A stretch of 64,000 nt of DNA from Mediterranea massiliensis. Lineage in GTDB: Bacteria; Bacteroidota; Bacteroidia; Bacteroidales; Bacteroidaceae. The notes below the pieces were generated by a model. That model was not told the DNA's origin. It did no database searches and was given only the letters and a program-made list of their open reading frames with translations. The position numbers and the translations under genes are program-made. Positions 49,968 to 60,527 of this stretch are shown in pieces (within the stretch, counting starts at the first letter, position 1; every line of letters begins with the position of its first letter). Location of the stretch: assembly GCA_015060695.1 (NCBI GenBank), contig SUYA01000009.1, forward strand, positions 1-64,000, read 5' to 3'.

Positions 49968-52958
49968 ATGCTGAATGTACAATTAAAGAAAATGGGAACT
50001 TTTGCGCTATTTGCGCTGTTCCTGCTAAGCAGTACCTTAGCATTTGCCCAAAATAGGGTAAGTGGTATCGTAACCGATAAGGCCGGCGAGCCATTGATTG
50101 GTGTTAACGTGGTAGAAAAAGGTACTACAAACGGACAAATTACCGATATTGACGGTAAATATTCTATTGCCATTGAGAAAGGTAAATCACTGCTTTTCTC
50201 TTTTGTGGGTTTTTCTACACAAGAAGTGGTAGTTGACAAAAATGTAATCAATGTAACTTTGCAGGAAGACAATGCCATGTTGGACGAAGTGGTAGTAGTA
50301 GGTTATGGTAGCATGACTCGTAAAGACGTAACCAGTTCTATCACTACCGTAAGAGCAGATGACCTGAATGTAGGTACATATACGTCACCTGGCCAGTTGC
50401 TTCAAGGTAAAGTGCCGGGATTGACAATTACTCAAAGCAGTGACCCGAATGGAGGTACCGCATCTATTCAGTTGCGTGGTGCTTCTTCATTGCGTTCGGG
50501 TGCAGCCATGGAACCTTATTATGTAATTGACGGTGTACCCGGTGTATCGTTGGCATTGGTGGCTCCCGAAGATATTGAAAGTATTGACGTACTTCGTGAT
50601 GCTACGGCTACTGCCATCTATGGTTCGAAAGCAGCTAACGGTGTTATCATTGTTACAACCAAAAAGGGTAAGACCGGCAAGGCTTCGGTGACATACAACG
50701 GCTATGTAGCATTTGACAATGTGATGAAGAATCTGGACATGATGAGTGCAGCCGACATCCGCGCTTATGCCAAAGCTAATAACTTTACTATTGACAATGA
50801 CTTTGGTGCAAACACCGATTGGCAAAAAGAAGTGCAACGCACAGCCGTTACCCATAATCACAATGTAGCCATCAGTGGCGGTAACGAACAAACTTCTTAT
50901 AATGCCAGCTTCACTTATATGGAGAAACAGGGTGTTATTAAAGGTACAGATATGGATCGTATGATTGGCCGTGCATTCTTGCAAACCAAGGCGTTGAATG
51001 ACCGTTTGACCCTTTCGTTCAATTTGAATGCCAGCATTACTAACAATCACTCGGTAAATACAGGAACAGACGGTGCAAGTGTGTATGATGCGATGAATTA
51101 TTATTCGCCACTGGTACCGGTTCGTGATGAAAATGGTAACTGGAGCAATTATGTGGGTGTATCACAGAACTACAACCCGATGTCTATGATTTATGAAGAC
51201 CCATACGACCATGAGACCAAGAAGTTGCAAGGTACAGCAAAGGCTGCATTGCAGTTGTGGGATGGCTTGGTATGGAATGCTACCGTTTCTTACCAAAATG
51301 AACAGTTTATTTGGGGTGACTATCATACCTCTAAAACCCAATTGACCGGCATTAAAGATAATGGTCAGGCTCATCGTCGCACTACTTCTGACAATAAGAA
51401 AGTATTTGAAACTTACTTGAACTATGACAAGACATTCAATGAGGTTCATAAATTGGGCTTGATGGCAGGTTACTCGTGGGAAGAAACAAGTGTTGCCGAT
51501 GGTTTTGGTTTGACAGTATCAGATTTTTATAATGATTTGTTAGGTTATAAGAATATGGGTATGGCCAATAAGATTGACATTAATGGTATTTGGTCATCGG
51601 CAGAATCTACACTTCGTATGATTTCGTTCTTTGGTCGTGCCAACTACTCATTCAATAGCAAATACTTAGTACAAGCTACTGTTCGTCGTGATGGTTCTTC
51701 AGCTTTTGGTAAGAACAATCGTTGGGGTACATTCCCCTCAGCATCGCTTGCATGGCGTTTGAGTGAAGAAGATTTTGTAAAGAACTGGAATTTGTTTGAT
51801 GACTTGAAGTTCCGCGTTGGTTATGGTATCAGTGGTAACTCATTAGGATTCGACCCCTATATCGCCAGACAAGTTTATGGCGCAACAGGTTGGTTTAACT
51901 ATACTGATTCTAATGGTAACACTACACAATATCGCACATTGGGTGCTACCCGTAACTCAAATCCTGACTTGAAATGGGAAGAAACAGCCATGTTCAACAT
52001 CGGTTTGGACTTTGCAGTGTGGGGCGGTCGTTTAAGCGGTACCGTTGAATATTACACAAAGAAGACTTCTGACTTGATTTTTGATTATCCGGTTTCTACC
52101 AATCGTTATCTCCATGGAAGTATGACTGCCAATGTAGGTGACATTACAAATAAGGGTATTGAAGTAACTATCAATGCAATACCGGTACAGACAAAAGATT
52201 TCCAATGGTCAACTTCTTTGAACTTGTCGCATAACAAGAATACGGTTGACAAACTTTCGAACGAAACTTACTCTGTAGATTACATCAACCAGGCCAACCC
52301 GAATATCGGTGGTTTCTCGCAAGTAAATTCTATCCAACGCATTATGGAAGGTGAACCTATCGGTACATTCTATATGTGGGAATGGGCCGGATATAATGAA
52401 GATGGTGTTTCGGTATTCAACGAATATGATGAAAATGGCAAACTGATTGGCACAACTGCCAATCCGGGTGATAAAGACCGTCAGAAAGTAGGTTCTGCTC
52501 AGCCTAAGTTGAATTTGGGTTGGAACAACACATTGACTTGGAAAAACTGGTCGTTGAATGCATTCTTCCAAGGTGTATTCGGCAACAAGATTTTCAACGG
52601 TACCCGTGCACAATACAATAACGTGACAAACATCAAAGTGGGTAAGAATGGTTTGAAGGAAGTTCTTGAACAAAAGGCTACCGATACCAATGCACAAGCT
52701 CCCTCTGATCGTTATTTGGAAAATGGCAGCTATTTCCGTCTTTCTTCGTTGAGTTTGGGTTACAATTTCGGCAAGATTGGAAATTGGATTAACAGTTTGA
52801 AACTGACCGCTACCTGCAACAATGTATTTACCATTACTGATTATAAAGGTACTGACCCCGAAGTTAGTTTGGGTGGTTTGACACCGGGTGTTGATTATCG
52901 TGAATCTTTCTATCCGAGAACTCGTACATTTATGTTCGGTCTTAATGTTAACTTCTAA
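49968..52958 (+). CDS. SusC-like TonB-dependent outer-membrane transporter
   Basis: 996 residues. A signal peptide ends near residue 26 (LAFAQ). A carboxypeptidase-like domain follows (VSGIVTDKAGEPLIGVNVVEKGTTNG), then the TonB box/plug start (LDEVVVVGYGSMTRKDVTSSI near 108), the plug motif YVIDGVPGV and SKAANGVIIVTTKKG near 225, and a 22-strand barrel ending FMFGLNVNF with the terminal aromatic residue. It imports glycans of limited size through the outer membrane with TonB energy. It is shorter than many SusC proteins but complete. It is followed directly by the SusD-like gene. Confidence 0.95.
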   Translation: MLNVQLKKMGTFALFALFLLSSTLAFAQNRVSGIVTDKAGEPLIGVNVVEKGTTNGQITDIDGKYSIAIEKGKSLLFSFVGFSTQEVVVDKNVINVTLQEDNAMLDEVVVVGYGSMTRKDVTSSITTVRADDLNVGTYTSPGQLLQGKVPGLTITQSSDPNGGTASIQLRGASSLRSGAAMEPYYVIDGVPGVSLALVAPEDIESIDVLRDATATAIYGSKAANGVIIVTTKKGKTGKASVTYNGYVAFDNVMKNLDMMSAADIRAYAKANNFTIDNDFGANTDWQKEVQRTAVTHNHNVAISGGNEQTSYNASFTYMEKQGVIKGTDMDRMIGRAFLQTKALNDRLTLSFNLNASITNNHSVNTGTDGASVYDAMNYYSPLVPVRDENGNWSNYVGVSQNYNPMSMIYEDPYDHETKKLQGTAKAALQLWDGLVWNATVSYQNEQFIWGDYHTSKTQLTGIKDNGQAHRRTTSDNKKVFETYLNYDKTFNEVHKLGLMAGYSWEETSVADGFGLTVSDFYNDLLGYKNMGMANKIDINGIWSSAESTLRMISFFGRANYSFNSKYLVQATVRRDGSSAFGKNNRWGTFPSASLAWRLSEEDFVKNWNLFDDLKFRVGYGISGNSLGFDPYIARQVYGATGWFNYTDSNGNTTQYRTLGATRNSNPDLKWEETAMFNIGLDFAVWGGRLSGTVEYYTKKTSDLIFDYPVSTNRYLHGSMTANVGDITNKGIEVTINAIPVQTKDFQWSTSLNLSHNKNTVDKLSNETYSVDYINQANPNIGGFSQVNSIQRIMEGEPIGTFYMWEWAGYNEDGVSVFNEYDENGKLIGTTANPGDKDRQKVGSAQPKLNLGWNNTLTWKNWSLNAFFQGVFGNKIFNGTRAQYNNVTNIKVGKNGLKEVLEQKATDTNAQAPSDRYLENGSYFRLSSLSLGYNFGKIGNWINSLKLTATCNNVFTITDYKGTDPEVSLGGLTPGVDYRESFYPRTRTFMFGLNVNF

Positions 52959-52967
52959 TTGAAAAAA

Positions 52968-54575
52968 ATGATTATGAAAAGTAGAATCAAATTATATTTG
53001 GCAGTTGGTTTGTTGACAGCAACAGCCGGCTGTACCGACTTGGATGTGGATATCAATTCACAATTGACAGAATTTCCTGATTCTGAAATTGCAGCAGAAG
53101 CAAAGCTTGCAGACATTTACTATTCGTTCCGCGGTGCATTGGGACGTCGTTATAGCGACGCCGTAACTTTCTCTTCCGACGAATTTACAGGTATCTCATT
53201 TGATGGTGACTATTATAATAGTGGTGAGAACTCTCATCCTACACTCCACATGTTGACTCCTGATGATGTATCAATAGGCTATTGGCCGGAAGATTTAACC
53301 GGAGGTATAACCCGTTGTAACCGAGCTATCATGGACTTGGGAGGCGAAGAGGAACCTGCTGCTGCTCCGGCTTTGGCTATGCGTGCTTTCTATCATTTCA
53401 TCCTCATGGACAGCTTTGGCGATATGCCTATTCTTGACCACTTGCTGGATGATGGTGAAGCCATTGACCGTTCACCGCGTGCAGAGGTAGCCGCATTCAT
53501 TGAATCGGATTTGTTGAAGGCTCTTCCTAATCTGACTAAGACAGTAGATGCCAGCACCTATGGCAAGCCTAACTATTGGATGGCACAAGCATTGTTAGCC
53601 AAATTATACATAAACTGGGCGGTTTATACTGCAGCAGATGTTGCCAAGTACGAGCCTACAAACAGCAATCCTAAGTTGAACGACTGCGTGAAGATTTGTG
53701 ATGAAATCATTGCTTCGGGCATCTTTAATTTGAGCGACGGTTATCGTGAGAAGTTCTGGCCGGAAAATGGTCCCCACATCAAGGACTTCATTTATGCAAT
53801 GCCTTACGACCGCATCACTGCACAAGGCATGACTTATGCTCGTTTCCGCACATGGCGTCAGATGAATAAGCTGGATCCGACGATGTATGGCTTCAAATTG
53901 AGTGCTTCGGTAGGTGGTAACTTTGCCGTAAACCCGAATGTAGTTGATCTTCTTACTCTTCCCGGCGACGAACGTAACCTTTCTATTGTAGGTGGTCCTA
54001 TCTATTTCTTTGACGGAAACCGCAATTTGACAAATGAACCGGTTATCTATAACGGCGAACAGTTGAACTTTACCAAAGAGATTACGTTAAAAGTAGAAGG
54101 TATTGAACTGAATGTTGGTAAAGATGTAAATGGTTGGTCACAGGGTTATAAGTCTGTGAAATGGTTCCCCACTTACGATGATTATCTGAATGGTCGTAAC
54201 CAAAGCAACGATGTGCCCATCTTCCGCTATGCAGACATTGTATTGACCAAGGCCGAGGCTATTCTGCGCGGTGCTTCTGCCACCGGTGGTGACACTCCGG
54301 CATCGTTGATGAACGAGATTCGTGCTTATGTAGGTGCTCCCGATGTAGAAGGTACCCCTACTTTGCAAGACTTGCTGGATGAACGTGGCCGTGAATTCTT
54401 TGATGAAAACTGGCGTCGCAATGACTTGATTCGCTTCGGTATGTTTGAAGAAGATTGGGGATTGAAGCACAAGATTAATCCGGCTGCCAAGACAGAGAAG
54501 TTCCGTCGCATATTCCCGTTGCACACAGACTGGTTGAACAAGAATACAAACTGGAAGCAAAATCCGGGATATTAA
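52968..54575 (+). CDS. SusD-like glycan-binding lipoprotein
   Basis: 535 residues from the ATG at 52968; another ATG at 52974 (MKSRIKLYLAV) fits the signal peptide equally well, and a TTG at 52959 is unlikely. The lipobox-like TAGC is near residue 22-25. The SusD fold is seen as RAFYHFILMDSFGDMPILDH near 143, a TPR-like helix set, and the C-terminal RYADIVLTKAEAILRGA near 420 with ERGREFFDENWRRNDLIRFG near 470. It binds glycan at the cell surface and forms a lid on the SusC barrel. A strong hairpin follows before the GH92 gene. Confidence 0.94.
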   Translation: MIMKSRIKLYLAVGLLTATAGCTDLDVDINSQLTEFPDSEIAAEAKLADIYYSFRGALGRRYSDAVTFSSDEFTGISFDGDYYNSGENSHPTLHMLTPDDVSIGYWPEDLTGGITRCNRAIMDLGGEEEPAAAPALAMRAFYHFILMDSFGDMPILDHLLDDGEAIDRSPRAEVAAFIESDLLKALPNLTKTVDASTYGKPNYWMAQALLAKLYINWAVYTAADVAKYEPTNSNPKLNDCVKICDEIIASGIFNLSDGYREKFWPENGPHIKDFIYAMPYDRITAQGMTYARFRTWRQMNKLDPTMYGFKLSASVGGNFAVNPNVVDLLTLPGDERNLSIVGGPIYFFDGNRNLTNEPVIYNGEQLNFTKEITLKVEGIELNVGKDVNGWSQGYKSVKWFPTYDDYLNGRNQSNDVPIFRYADIVLTKAEAILRGASATGGDTPASLMNEIRAYVGAPDVEGTPTLQDLLDERGREFFDENWRRNDLIRFGMFEEDWGLKHKINPAAKTEKFRRIFPLHTDWLNKNTNWKQNPGY

Positions 54576-54637
54576 TTAAGGATAACCAATATTCCCCCTA
54601 AAGCCGTTGTTTTTATTTAGAGTTTAAAAACGGTTTT

Positions 54638-54695
54638 GCATTGCAGCCTTACCGGTGTGTTCGCCAAGCGCACCGGGGTTGCAATGCTTTTTTTT
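54638..54695 (+). terminator. Terminator/attenuator between SusD-like and GH92 genes
   Basis: GCATTGCA (54638-54645) pairs with TGCAATGC (54680-54687), enclosing a second stem CCGGTG/CACCGG, and eight T residues follow. It would reduce transcription from susCD into the enzyme genes, so these may be expressed at lower level. Confidence 0.85.
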
Positions 54696-54717
54696 GTATG
54701 CATTAATATTATAATTT

Positions 54718-56976
54718 ATGAAACGACTATTTATAAGTATCGGTGTATTATTAATGGCTGCCTGCCAAACGGTGTGGTCACAAGAACGGCTGACCGATTA
54801 TGTAGATCCGCGAATCGGCAGTGAAGGATTGGGACGAGTATTCATCGGCCCTTCTTACCCATATGGCATGGTGAAACCATCGCCGGACTGTACCTGCAAG
54901 AATAACAGCGGATGGGCACCAATGCCCACTCAACTGGATGGTTTTGCACAAGTTCACGTCAGTGGCACGGGCGGAGGACCAAAGTATGGCAACATCTTGG
55001 TGATGCCTTTTGGTGAGGGAATGAACCGTACGCAGCATATAGATTACAGGGAATACGAAGAGATACGCTTGGGATATTACGACACCCGATTGAAAAACAG
55101 TGGAATACGTGCTGAAGTAACTACAGCCGAACGTGCCTCGTTTTACCGCTTTACCTATCCCAAGGATTCGTTGAAGTCGATAGCTATTGATGCCGGCTTC
55201 TTCTTGGGTGAGAATCCGATACCCGACTCACGAGAGTGCCAACAGTTTGTGGGATCGGAGGTGCAGATTCTTTCGCCTACAGAAGTATGGGGATATACAC
55301 GCATTCGAGGCGGCTGGAATAACGGGCGTGCCTATACAGTCTATTTCTATGCCGAACTGGATAAACCGGCCGTGCAGACGGCAACCTGGAAAGGAGAACG
55401 GATAAGCGAAGAGAACGAACAATATGATTCGGGCGAGAAGACGGGAGCATTGCTACGTTTTGACAACGACGTGGAAAGAGTACAACTGAAGGTAGGCATT
55501 TCCTTCTTGAGTCAGCAGAAAGCACGGGTAAATGCCCATACCCAAATACCACATTGGAATTTTGAACAAGTGCATGATGAGTTGCTTGCAGCATGGGATG
55601 TATTGCTACGCCGCATTGAGTTGCCCGACGACGCTCCGTTATCACACAAACGAATGTTCTACACCGGTTTGTATCACACCATGCTGATGCCCGTTGACCG
55701 GACAGGCGAGAATCCGTTGTGGACAGACCCCGGAGTGCCGTATTATGATGACTATTATGCCATTTGGGATACCTATCGCACCTCTACCCCACTCATTACA
55801 TTGATAGACCCTAAGCGAGAAGTGGACATTGTGAACGCCATGATTAATATTTATAAACGGGATGGCTACATGCCCGATGCCCGCAGTGGAAATGCCAACG
55901 GCCGTACACAGGGAGGTTCGAATGGAGAAATTGTTTTGGCCGACGCCTTTGTAAAGAAGTTAGAAGGCATTGATTGGGAATTGGGATTGCAAGCCATGCT
56001 GAAAGATGCCACCGTACCACCGGGAGGTAACGAAGAAGCCGAAGGACGTGGCGGACTGATTCCTTACCTGGAGTTGGGATACATCCCTCACGGCATTGAC
56101 CGCGCAGGAAACCGCACAGTGGAATATGCTTATTGCGACTATGCCATTGCCTTGGTAGCCAAGGGACTGGGTAAGGAAGATTTGTATGAAAAGTACCTGA
56201 AGCAATCGGAAAACTGGAAAAACTTGTGGCGCGACGACTATGAACACGAGGGCTTCAAAGGCTTTATTATGCCACGCGACCGGGAAGGTAACTGGCTGGA
56301 CAGCCTGACTTACGGGCATAGCAAACTGTGGAAACCCAAATACAAATATACACCCATGACCTTCGAGGGACCTTGGTACACCCCTTGGTGGAGTATGTTT
56401 TTCTACGAAGCCAGCTCGTGGGAGTATTCGCTCAGTATTCCTCATGATGTACCGGGACTGATAGCAAAATGTGGAGGTGCCGAGATATTCGAGAAGCGTT
56501 TGGATACTTTTTTTGAGCGCAATTTCTATAATGTAAACAACGAACCGTCGTTCCTAACCCCCTGCTTGTATCATTGGATAGGAAAACCGTGGCGCAGTAG
56601 CGATCGCATCCACACCATTATACGCAATCACTTCAACGATGGAGCCATAGGGTTACCGGGTAATGACGATTCGGGAGCCATGTCGTCGTGGTTGGCTTTC
56701 CACATGATGGGATTGTATCCTAACGCAGGACAGGATTACTACTTGATAAACACCCCGTTGTTGAAAGAGGTAACACTGCACGTGGGCAATGGAAAAACGT
56801 TTAAGATTGTAACGAAAGGATTGTCAACAAAGAACCGCTACATTGAAAAGGCGATGCTGAACGGAGTGGATTACCCTTATTCGACTATACGCCACCAAGA
56901 GATTGTGGAGGGAGGAGAATTGATTCTGAAGATGAGCAACCGCCCTTCGATGTGGGGACAAAAGATGTTTAAATGA
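54718..56976 (+). CDS. Glycoside hydrolase family 92 (alpha-mannosidase)
   Basis: 752 residues with a probable lipoprotein or secretion signal (MKRLFISIGVLLMAAC). Motifs are DPRIGSEGLGRVFIGPSYPYGMVKPSPD near 30, VSGTGGGPKYGNILVMP near 78, and the C-terminal catalytic region IGLPGNDDSGAMSSWLAFHMMGLYPNAG near 645, which corresponds to the GNEDCGQMSAW motif of other members but has D-S-G-A. GH92 enzymes are Ca2+-dependent exo-alpha-mannosidases acting on alpha-1,2, 1,3, 1,4 or 1,6 links of N-glycans and fungal mannans. Linkage specificity cannot be read from the sequence. The stop overlaps the next reading frame. Confidence 0.93.
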   Translation: MKRLFISIGVLLMAACQTVWSQERLTDYVDPRIGSEGLGRVFIGPSYPYGMVKPSPDCTCKNNSGWAPMPTQLDGFAQVHVSGTGGGPKYGNILVMPFGEGMNRTQHIDYREYEEIRLGYYDTRLKNSGIRAEVTTAERASFYRFTYPKDSLKSIAIDAGFFLGENPIPDSRECQQFVGSEVQILSPTEVWGYTRIRGGWNNGRAYTVYFYAELDKPAVQTATWKGERISEENEQYDSGEKTGALLRFDNDVERVQLKVGISFLSQQKARVNAHTQIPHWNFEQVHDELLAAWDVLLRRIELPDDAPLSHKRMFYTGLYHTMLMPVDRTGENPLWTDPGVPYYDDYYAIWDTYRTSTPLITLIDPKREVDIVNAMINIYKRDGYMPDARSGNANGRTQGGSNGEIVLADAFVKKLEGIDWELGLQAMLKDATVPPGGNEEAEGRGGLIPYLELGYIPHGIDRAGNRTVEYAYCDYAIALVAKGLGKEDLYEKYLKQSENWKNLWRDDYEHEGFKGFIMPRDREGNWLDSLTYGHSKLWKPKYKYTPMTFEGPWYTPWWSMFFYEASSWEYSLSIPHDVPGLIAKCGGAEIFEKRLDTFFERNFYNVNNEPSFLTPCLYHWIGKPWRSSDRIHTIIRNHFNDGAIGLPGNDDSGAMSSWLAFHMMGLYPNAGQDYYLINTPLLKEVTLHVGNGKTFKIVTKGLSTKNRYIEKAMLNGVDYPYSTIRHQEIVEGGELILKMSNRPSMWGQKMFK

Positions 56977-56993
56977 ATTTCGGAGTTTTACAG

Positions 56994-57530
56994 ATGAAAA
57001 AGATATTATTATTATTCGTTTTATTGTGGCAAGGTTTCAGCCTATCGGCACAAGAAGTGCTACCCGATACGTTGCAGTTTACCTTCAAATTGCATGGACA
57101 GACCCGTCGTTTCAAAGTGTCGTTTACCGAAAATGAGAATACCCTTCGCATGGATTGGACCATCTTACGCAATCTGAAGTGGTGGGTAGGCAGTTATACC
57201 ATGAGTCGGGCATCGCTTCAAGGAGCAACCGAACTCTGCTTCTTGATGCCCGAAGACGGCAATCATGTGACTGTTCCTGCACACCAAATCTGCTACATAT
57301 TGCCTGCCGACGTTTATCGAGCATTGAAGGAGAAGGGTGAATTTGTATTCAACAGAACCCGCTATGCACTATCGGACAGCAAGGAAACAGCCTTCGGGGT
57401 GCCGTTACTGCATGTAAAGGACCAAATAGAAACAGGGGAAATGTGGATACTGGATAATCCTCACTTCCCCCTTATCTGTCGCATGGCCAATAATCCGTTA
57501 GAGATAAATTGGCAGGTTGAGCGCTTGTAA
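56994..57530 (+). CDS. Exported protein of unknown function in the GH92 locus
   Basis: 178 residues from the ATG at 56994 (MKKILLLFVLLWQGFSLSAQ), which gives a clean signal peptide with cleavage after SAQ. The mature part is mainly beta strands (DTLQFTFKLHGQTRRFKVSFTENENTLRMDWTI) with a C-terminal IETGEMWILDNPHFPLICRMANN. I recognise no domain. The position, 17 bases after the GH92 stop in an operon with SusC/SusD, suggests a role in glycan handling or in assembly of the enzymes at the envelope. It is convergent with the GH3 gene. Confidence 0.75.
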   Translation: MKKILLLFVLLWQGFSLSAQEVLPDTLQFTFKLHGQTRRFKVSFTENENTLRMDWTILRNLKWWVGSYTMSRASLQGATELCFLMPEDGNHVTVPAHQICYILPADVYRALKEKGEFVFNRTRYALSDSKETAFGVPLLHVKDQIETGEMWILDNPHFPLICRMANNPLEINWQVERL

Positions 57531-57533
57531 ATT

Positions 57534-59864
57534 TTACTTATTGGGTGTTTCCCATTGCTTGGTGGCGGTACAAGTAATGTTCATTACTTGATTGCCGACC
57601 TGTATGCGGAAGTCACCGGCCTCTATTATCCACTTGCCGTCGTAGCCTACAAATGCCAGGTCACTGGCTTTCAGCGTCAGTTCAACCGTTTTGGTTTCGC
57701 CCGGCTTCAGCTCAATCTTCTGGAAAGCACGAAGACGGCGATTGTCGGGAGTAAGGCTGGCTACCAAATCGCTACTGAACAACAATACACTCTCTTTGCC
57801 AAGGCGATTGCCGCTGTTGGTTACATCGACTGTAAAGGTCAGCAGGTCGGAGGCGGTAAAGTGGGTTTTGTCTGCCTTCAGGTTGCTGTAGGTAAATGTG
57901 GTATAGCTCTTTCCATAGCCGAAAGCCCACTGTACGGCCACTTGTGCGTCATAGTTATAGGCTCCTTCCATCTGGCGTCCGATGTGTTCACTGGGCTTAT
58001 AGTCATAGGTAACAATGGAATTAATCTCTTTCGGATAGGTGTAAGGCATCTTTCCGCTGAAGTTGGCATCGCCCACCAACAGGTTGGCCAATGCATCGCC
58101 TCCGTAATTGCCCGGCAGCATAATGTTTACTACGGCCTTAGCCAATGGTTCTATTTGGCTGACGATGCGCGGACGTCCTTCATTCAAGATTAATACAATG
58201 GGTTTTCCGGTTTTAGCCAATGCTTTCACCAGATTGGTTTGATTTTCTGACAGGAAGAGGTTGGTCAGATTGCCCGGTGTCTCGCAATAAGAGTTTTCGC
58301 CAATGCAGGCAATGATGTAGTCGGCCTGCGAAGCGGCAGCTACTGCTTTCTGAATCTGTGGTTCGTTCTCTTCCCACCAGTTTCCGTCTTGTTTATAAGT
58401 GACTCCCGGTTCATAGATGACGTTCTGTTTGCCCAGCTTTTGCTGCATGGCCTCCAATATGGTGTTGTGTTCGGTGGCAAAGCGGTCGGCTATGTGTCCT
58501 TGCCATGAGTAGGACCATCCACCGTTCAGGCAACGCATGGAGTTGGCGTTGGGTCCTGTTATCAGCACTTTTTTCCCTTTGCTCAGAGGGAGCAGATTGT
58601 CGTTGTTCTTGAGCAGAATCAGTGATTCTTCGGCCGATTTCAGTGCAGCGGCAGCATGTTGGGCCGAGGCAAAGTTGGGGTAATCGTTCAGGTCATATAC
58701 AGGTTTTTCAAACAATCCCAAACGATATTTCAGGCGTAATACACGGCGAACAGCATCGTCTATACGGCTCATAGGTACTTCGCCCTCTTCTACCAATTCC
58801 TTCAAGTAGGTGCAGAAGCTCCATTCATAGGGAACCATAGACATGTCTATGCCAGCATTGATGGCCAGCTTGATGGCTTCTTTCTTGCTTCCGGCAATGT
58901 GGTCGCGGGTATATAGGTTGTTGATGTCTGCCCAGTCGGTCACAATCATGCCGTCCCAGTTCAAGCCTTCCTTCAACCACTCTGTCAACAGTTCGTAGTT
59001 GGCGTGGAAAGGCATTCCGTTATTCATGGCAGAGTTGACCATGATGGTGAGTGCACCGGCTTTAATGGCTTCCATGAAGGGTGCGAAGTGCTTTTCGCGC
59101 ATGTCTTGCTCGTTGATGGAAGAGGGGGTTCGGTCTTTGCCGCTGACGGGTACTCCGTATCCCATGTAGTGCTTCAGGCAGGCGGCAATGTGGTTGGGTC
59201 CTATGTGGTTGGGGTCTTCGCCTTGGAAGCCGAGGACAGCTGCACGACCCATTTCTGCGCTCAGGTATGGGTCTTCGCCATAGTTCTCCCAGTGGCGCGG
59301 CCAACGGGGGTCGCGAGCCAGGTCTAATACCGGGGCGTATGTCCAAGGAATGCTGCCAGCCTTGGTTTCGTAGGCCGAGATGGTGGCGCCTTCGCGCACC
59401 AGTTGGCGGTTGAAGGTGGCGGCCATGTTGATGCCTTGGGGGAAGAAGGTGCTGCCGGCCGTGTAGGTGGCGCCGTGTATTTGGTCAACCCCATAGATGC
59501 AGGGGATTCCCATTACTTCCATCGATTTCTCTTGGATGCGGCCGATGACCTCTTGCCAAACGGCGGGTGTTTGTGCTTCTCCGCGGGGCACGTTCAGTAT
59601 GGAGCCTACTTTGTATTTGCCTATTACGGTGTCCAACAGGGCTTCGTCTATCCGGAAGCCGTCGGCCTTGCGGTCTTGTATCACGTCGATGGTCAGTTCG
59701 CACATCTGCCCTATCTTCTCTTCCAGTGTCATTCGGGCAAGCAGTGCCTCTACTTTCTTTTCAATCTCCGGGTCTTGTGGAATGGCAGGCTCTACGTGGG
59801 TTTTGTTGCTGCAGGCGGTCAGTATACACAAGGCTGCCGCACATCCGATGAATAGGTTTTTCAT
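57534..59864 (-). CDS. Glycoside hydrolase family 3 (beta-glucosidase-like)
   Basis: 776 residues from the ATG at 59864 ([18 protein letters not shown], lipobox LTAC); the in-frame extension to 59993 runs through promoter DNA. The N-terminal TIM barrel has [18 protein letters not shown] near 47 and the nucleophile Asp in [11 protein letters not shown] near 315. The C-terminal alpha/beta sandwich ([22 protein letters not shown] near 465) and fibronectin-III-like domain ([19 protein letters not shown]) follow. It removes terminal beta-linked glucose or related sugars. It is convergent with the SusC/D/GH92 set, so it may finish degradation of the same glycan. A TATATTTG box stands at 59925-59918 (minus). 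Confidence 0.93.
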   Translation of the reverse strand: MKNLFIGCAAALCILTACSNKTHVEPAIPQDPEIEKKVEALLARMTLEEKIGQMCELTIDVIQDRKADGFRIDEALLDTVIGKYKVGSILNVPRGEAQTPAVWQEVIGRIQEKSMEVMGIPCIYGVDQIHGATYTAGSTFFPQGINMAATFNRQLVREGATISAYETKAGSIPWTYAPVLDLARDPRWPRHWENYGEDPYLSAEMGRAAVLGFQGEDPNHIGPNHIAACLKHYMGYGVPVSGKDRTPSSINEQDMREKHFAPFMEAIKAGALTIMVNSAMNNGMPFHANYELLTEWLKEGLNWDGMIVTDWADINNLYTRDHIAGSKKEAIKLAINAGIDMSMVPYEWSFCTYLKELVEEGEVPMSRIDDAVRRVLRLKYRLGLFEKPVYDLNDYPNFASAQHAAAALKSAEESLILLKNNDNLLPLSKGKKVLITGPNANSMRCLNGGWSYSWQGHIADRFATEHNTILEAMQQKLGKQNVIYEPGVTYKQDGNWWEENEPQIQKAVAAASQADYIIACIGENSYCETPGNLTNLFLSENQTNLVKALAKTGKPIVLILNEGRPRIVSQIEPLAKAVVNIMLPGNYGGDALANLLVGDANFSGKMPYTYPKEINSIVTYDYKPSEHIGRQMEGAYNYDAQVAVQWAFGYGKSYTTFTYSNLKADKTHFTASDLLTFTVDVTNSGNRLGKESVLLFSSDLVASLTPDNRRLRAFQKIELKPGETKTVELTLKASDLAFVGYDGKWIIEAGDFRIQVGNQVMNITCTATKQWETPNK

Positions 59865-59917
59865 ATCGTTTTCAGTTTTATAAGTTTCACAAAGCCGCTT
59901 TTTGCGGAAGTATTGCA

Positions 59918-59946
59918 CAAATATACAAGAAAAAGTTCTACATTTG
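59918..59946. promoter_or_regulatory. Divergent -7 boxes of GH3 and the 59985 gene
   Basis: TATATTTG on the minus strand (59925-59918) faces the GH3 gene and TACATTTG on the plus strand (59939-59946) faces 59985. Both are full consensus matches; the two promoters overlap, so the two genes may compete for RNA polymerase. Confidence 0.55.
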
Positions 59947-59984
59947 CATAAATGTTTCACTAAATTATAGTATCTGTTATCAAT

Positions 59985-60386
59985 ATGGCACACCGATTGA
60001 ATACTAACAAGCAGTTTATGATAGGCAACGGCATCATGGCTTTTGCCGTTATCTTTGTAGTAGTTATCTTTGTCTATCTGAGCCTGCGGGCCAATCGAGA
60101 TAAGGATGAGAGCGAGCGTTACTACCGAGAGAGCTACACGGTGACGTTGGTAAAAGGCTTTATGGGCGACTCGGTTTCTATCTACATCAACGACAGTTTG
60201 TTGCTGAATCAGACTATTCGCAAAGAGCCTTTCGCCATTGAAACCGACCGCTTTGCCGAGCAGAATGCATTGATGATAGTAGATAACCTAACGGAAAAGC
60301 TCTCATTGTTTGAGCTGAGCGAGGAAGGGGGCAGTTATTTATTTGAAAAGAAAGAGGGCGAAGTGCGAAAGCTGGAGGCCGAATAA
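59985..60386 (+). CDS. Single-pass membrane protein of unknown function
   Basis: 133 residues. One membrane segment near residues 17-35 ([18 protein letters not shown]) is followed by a periplasmic domain of about 95 residues with [26 protein letters not shown], a beta-rich pattern. No domain is recognised. It is a separate unit after the divergent GH3 promoter. Confidence 0.7.
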   Translation: MAHRLNTNKQFMIGNGIMAFAVIFVVVIFVYLSLRANRDKDESERYYRESYTVTLVKGFMGDSVSIYINDSLLLNQTIRKEPFAIETDRFAEQNALMIVDNLTEKLSLFELSEEGGSYLFEKKEGEVRKLEAE

Positions 60387-60429
60387 AAGCCCAAGCAACG
60401 AGGATAGGCTTGCTGACAAAAAGTAACCG

Positions 60430-60472
60430 AAAGGGCGGTTTTGCCGAACAAAAACGGAAAAATCGCCCTTTT
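60430..60472 (+). terminator. Terminator hairpin after the 59985 gene
   Basis: AAAGGGCG (60430-60437) pairs with CGCCCTTT (60464-60471), with an inner GTTTT/AAAAC stem (60438-60442 with 60551-60555 offset: 60451-60455). T residues follow. A second hairpin, AAGGCTCG (60496-60503) with CGAGCCTT (60520-60527), is close behind. Confidence 0.65.
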
Positions 60473-60527
60473 CTGCTAACCGACACATCTGTAAAAAGGC
60501 TCGAAAAAAATCGAAATTCCGAGCCTT

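Noticed and set aside
59865..59993. N-terminal extension of the GH3 glycosidase
   Set aside because: A lipoprotein signal starts at 59864, and the extension overlaps two -7 boxes.
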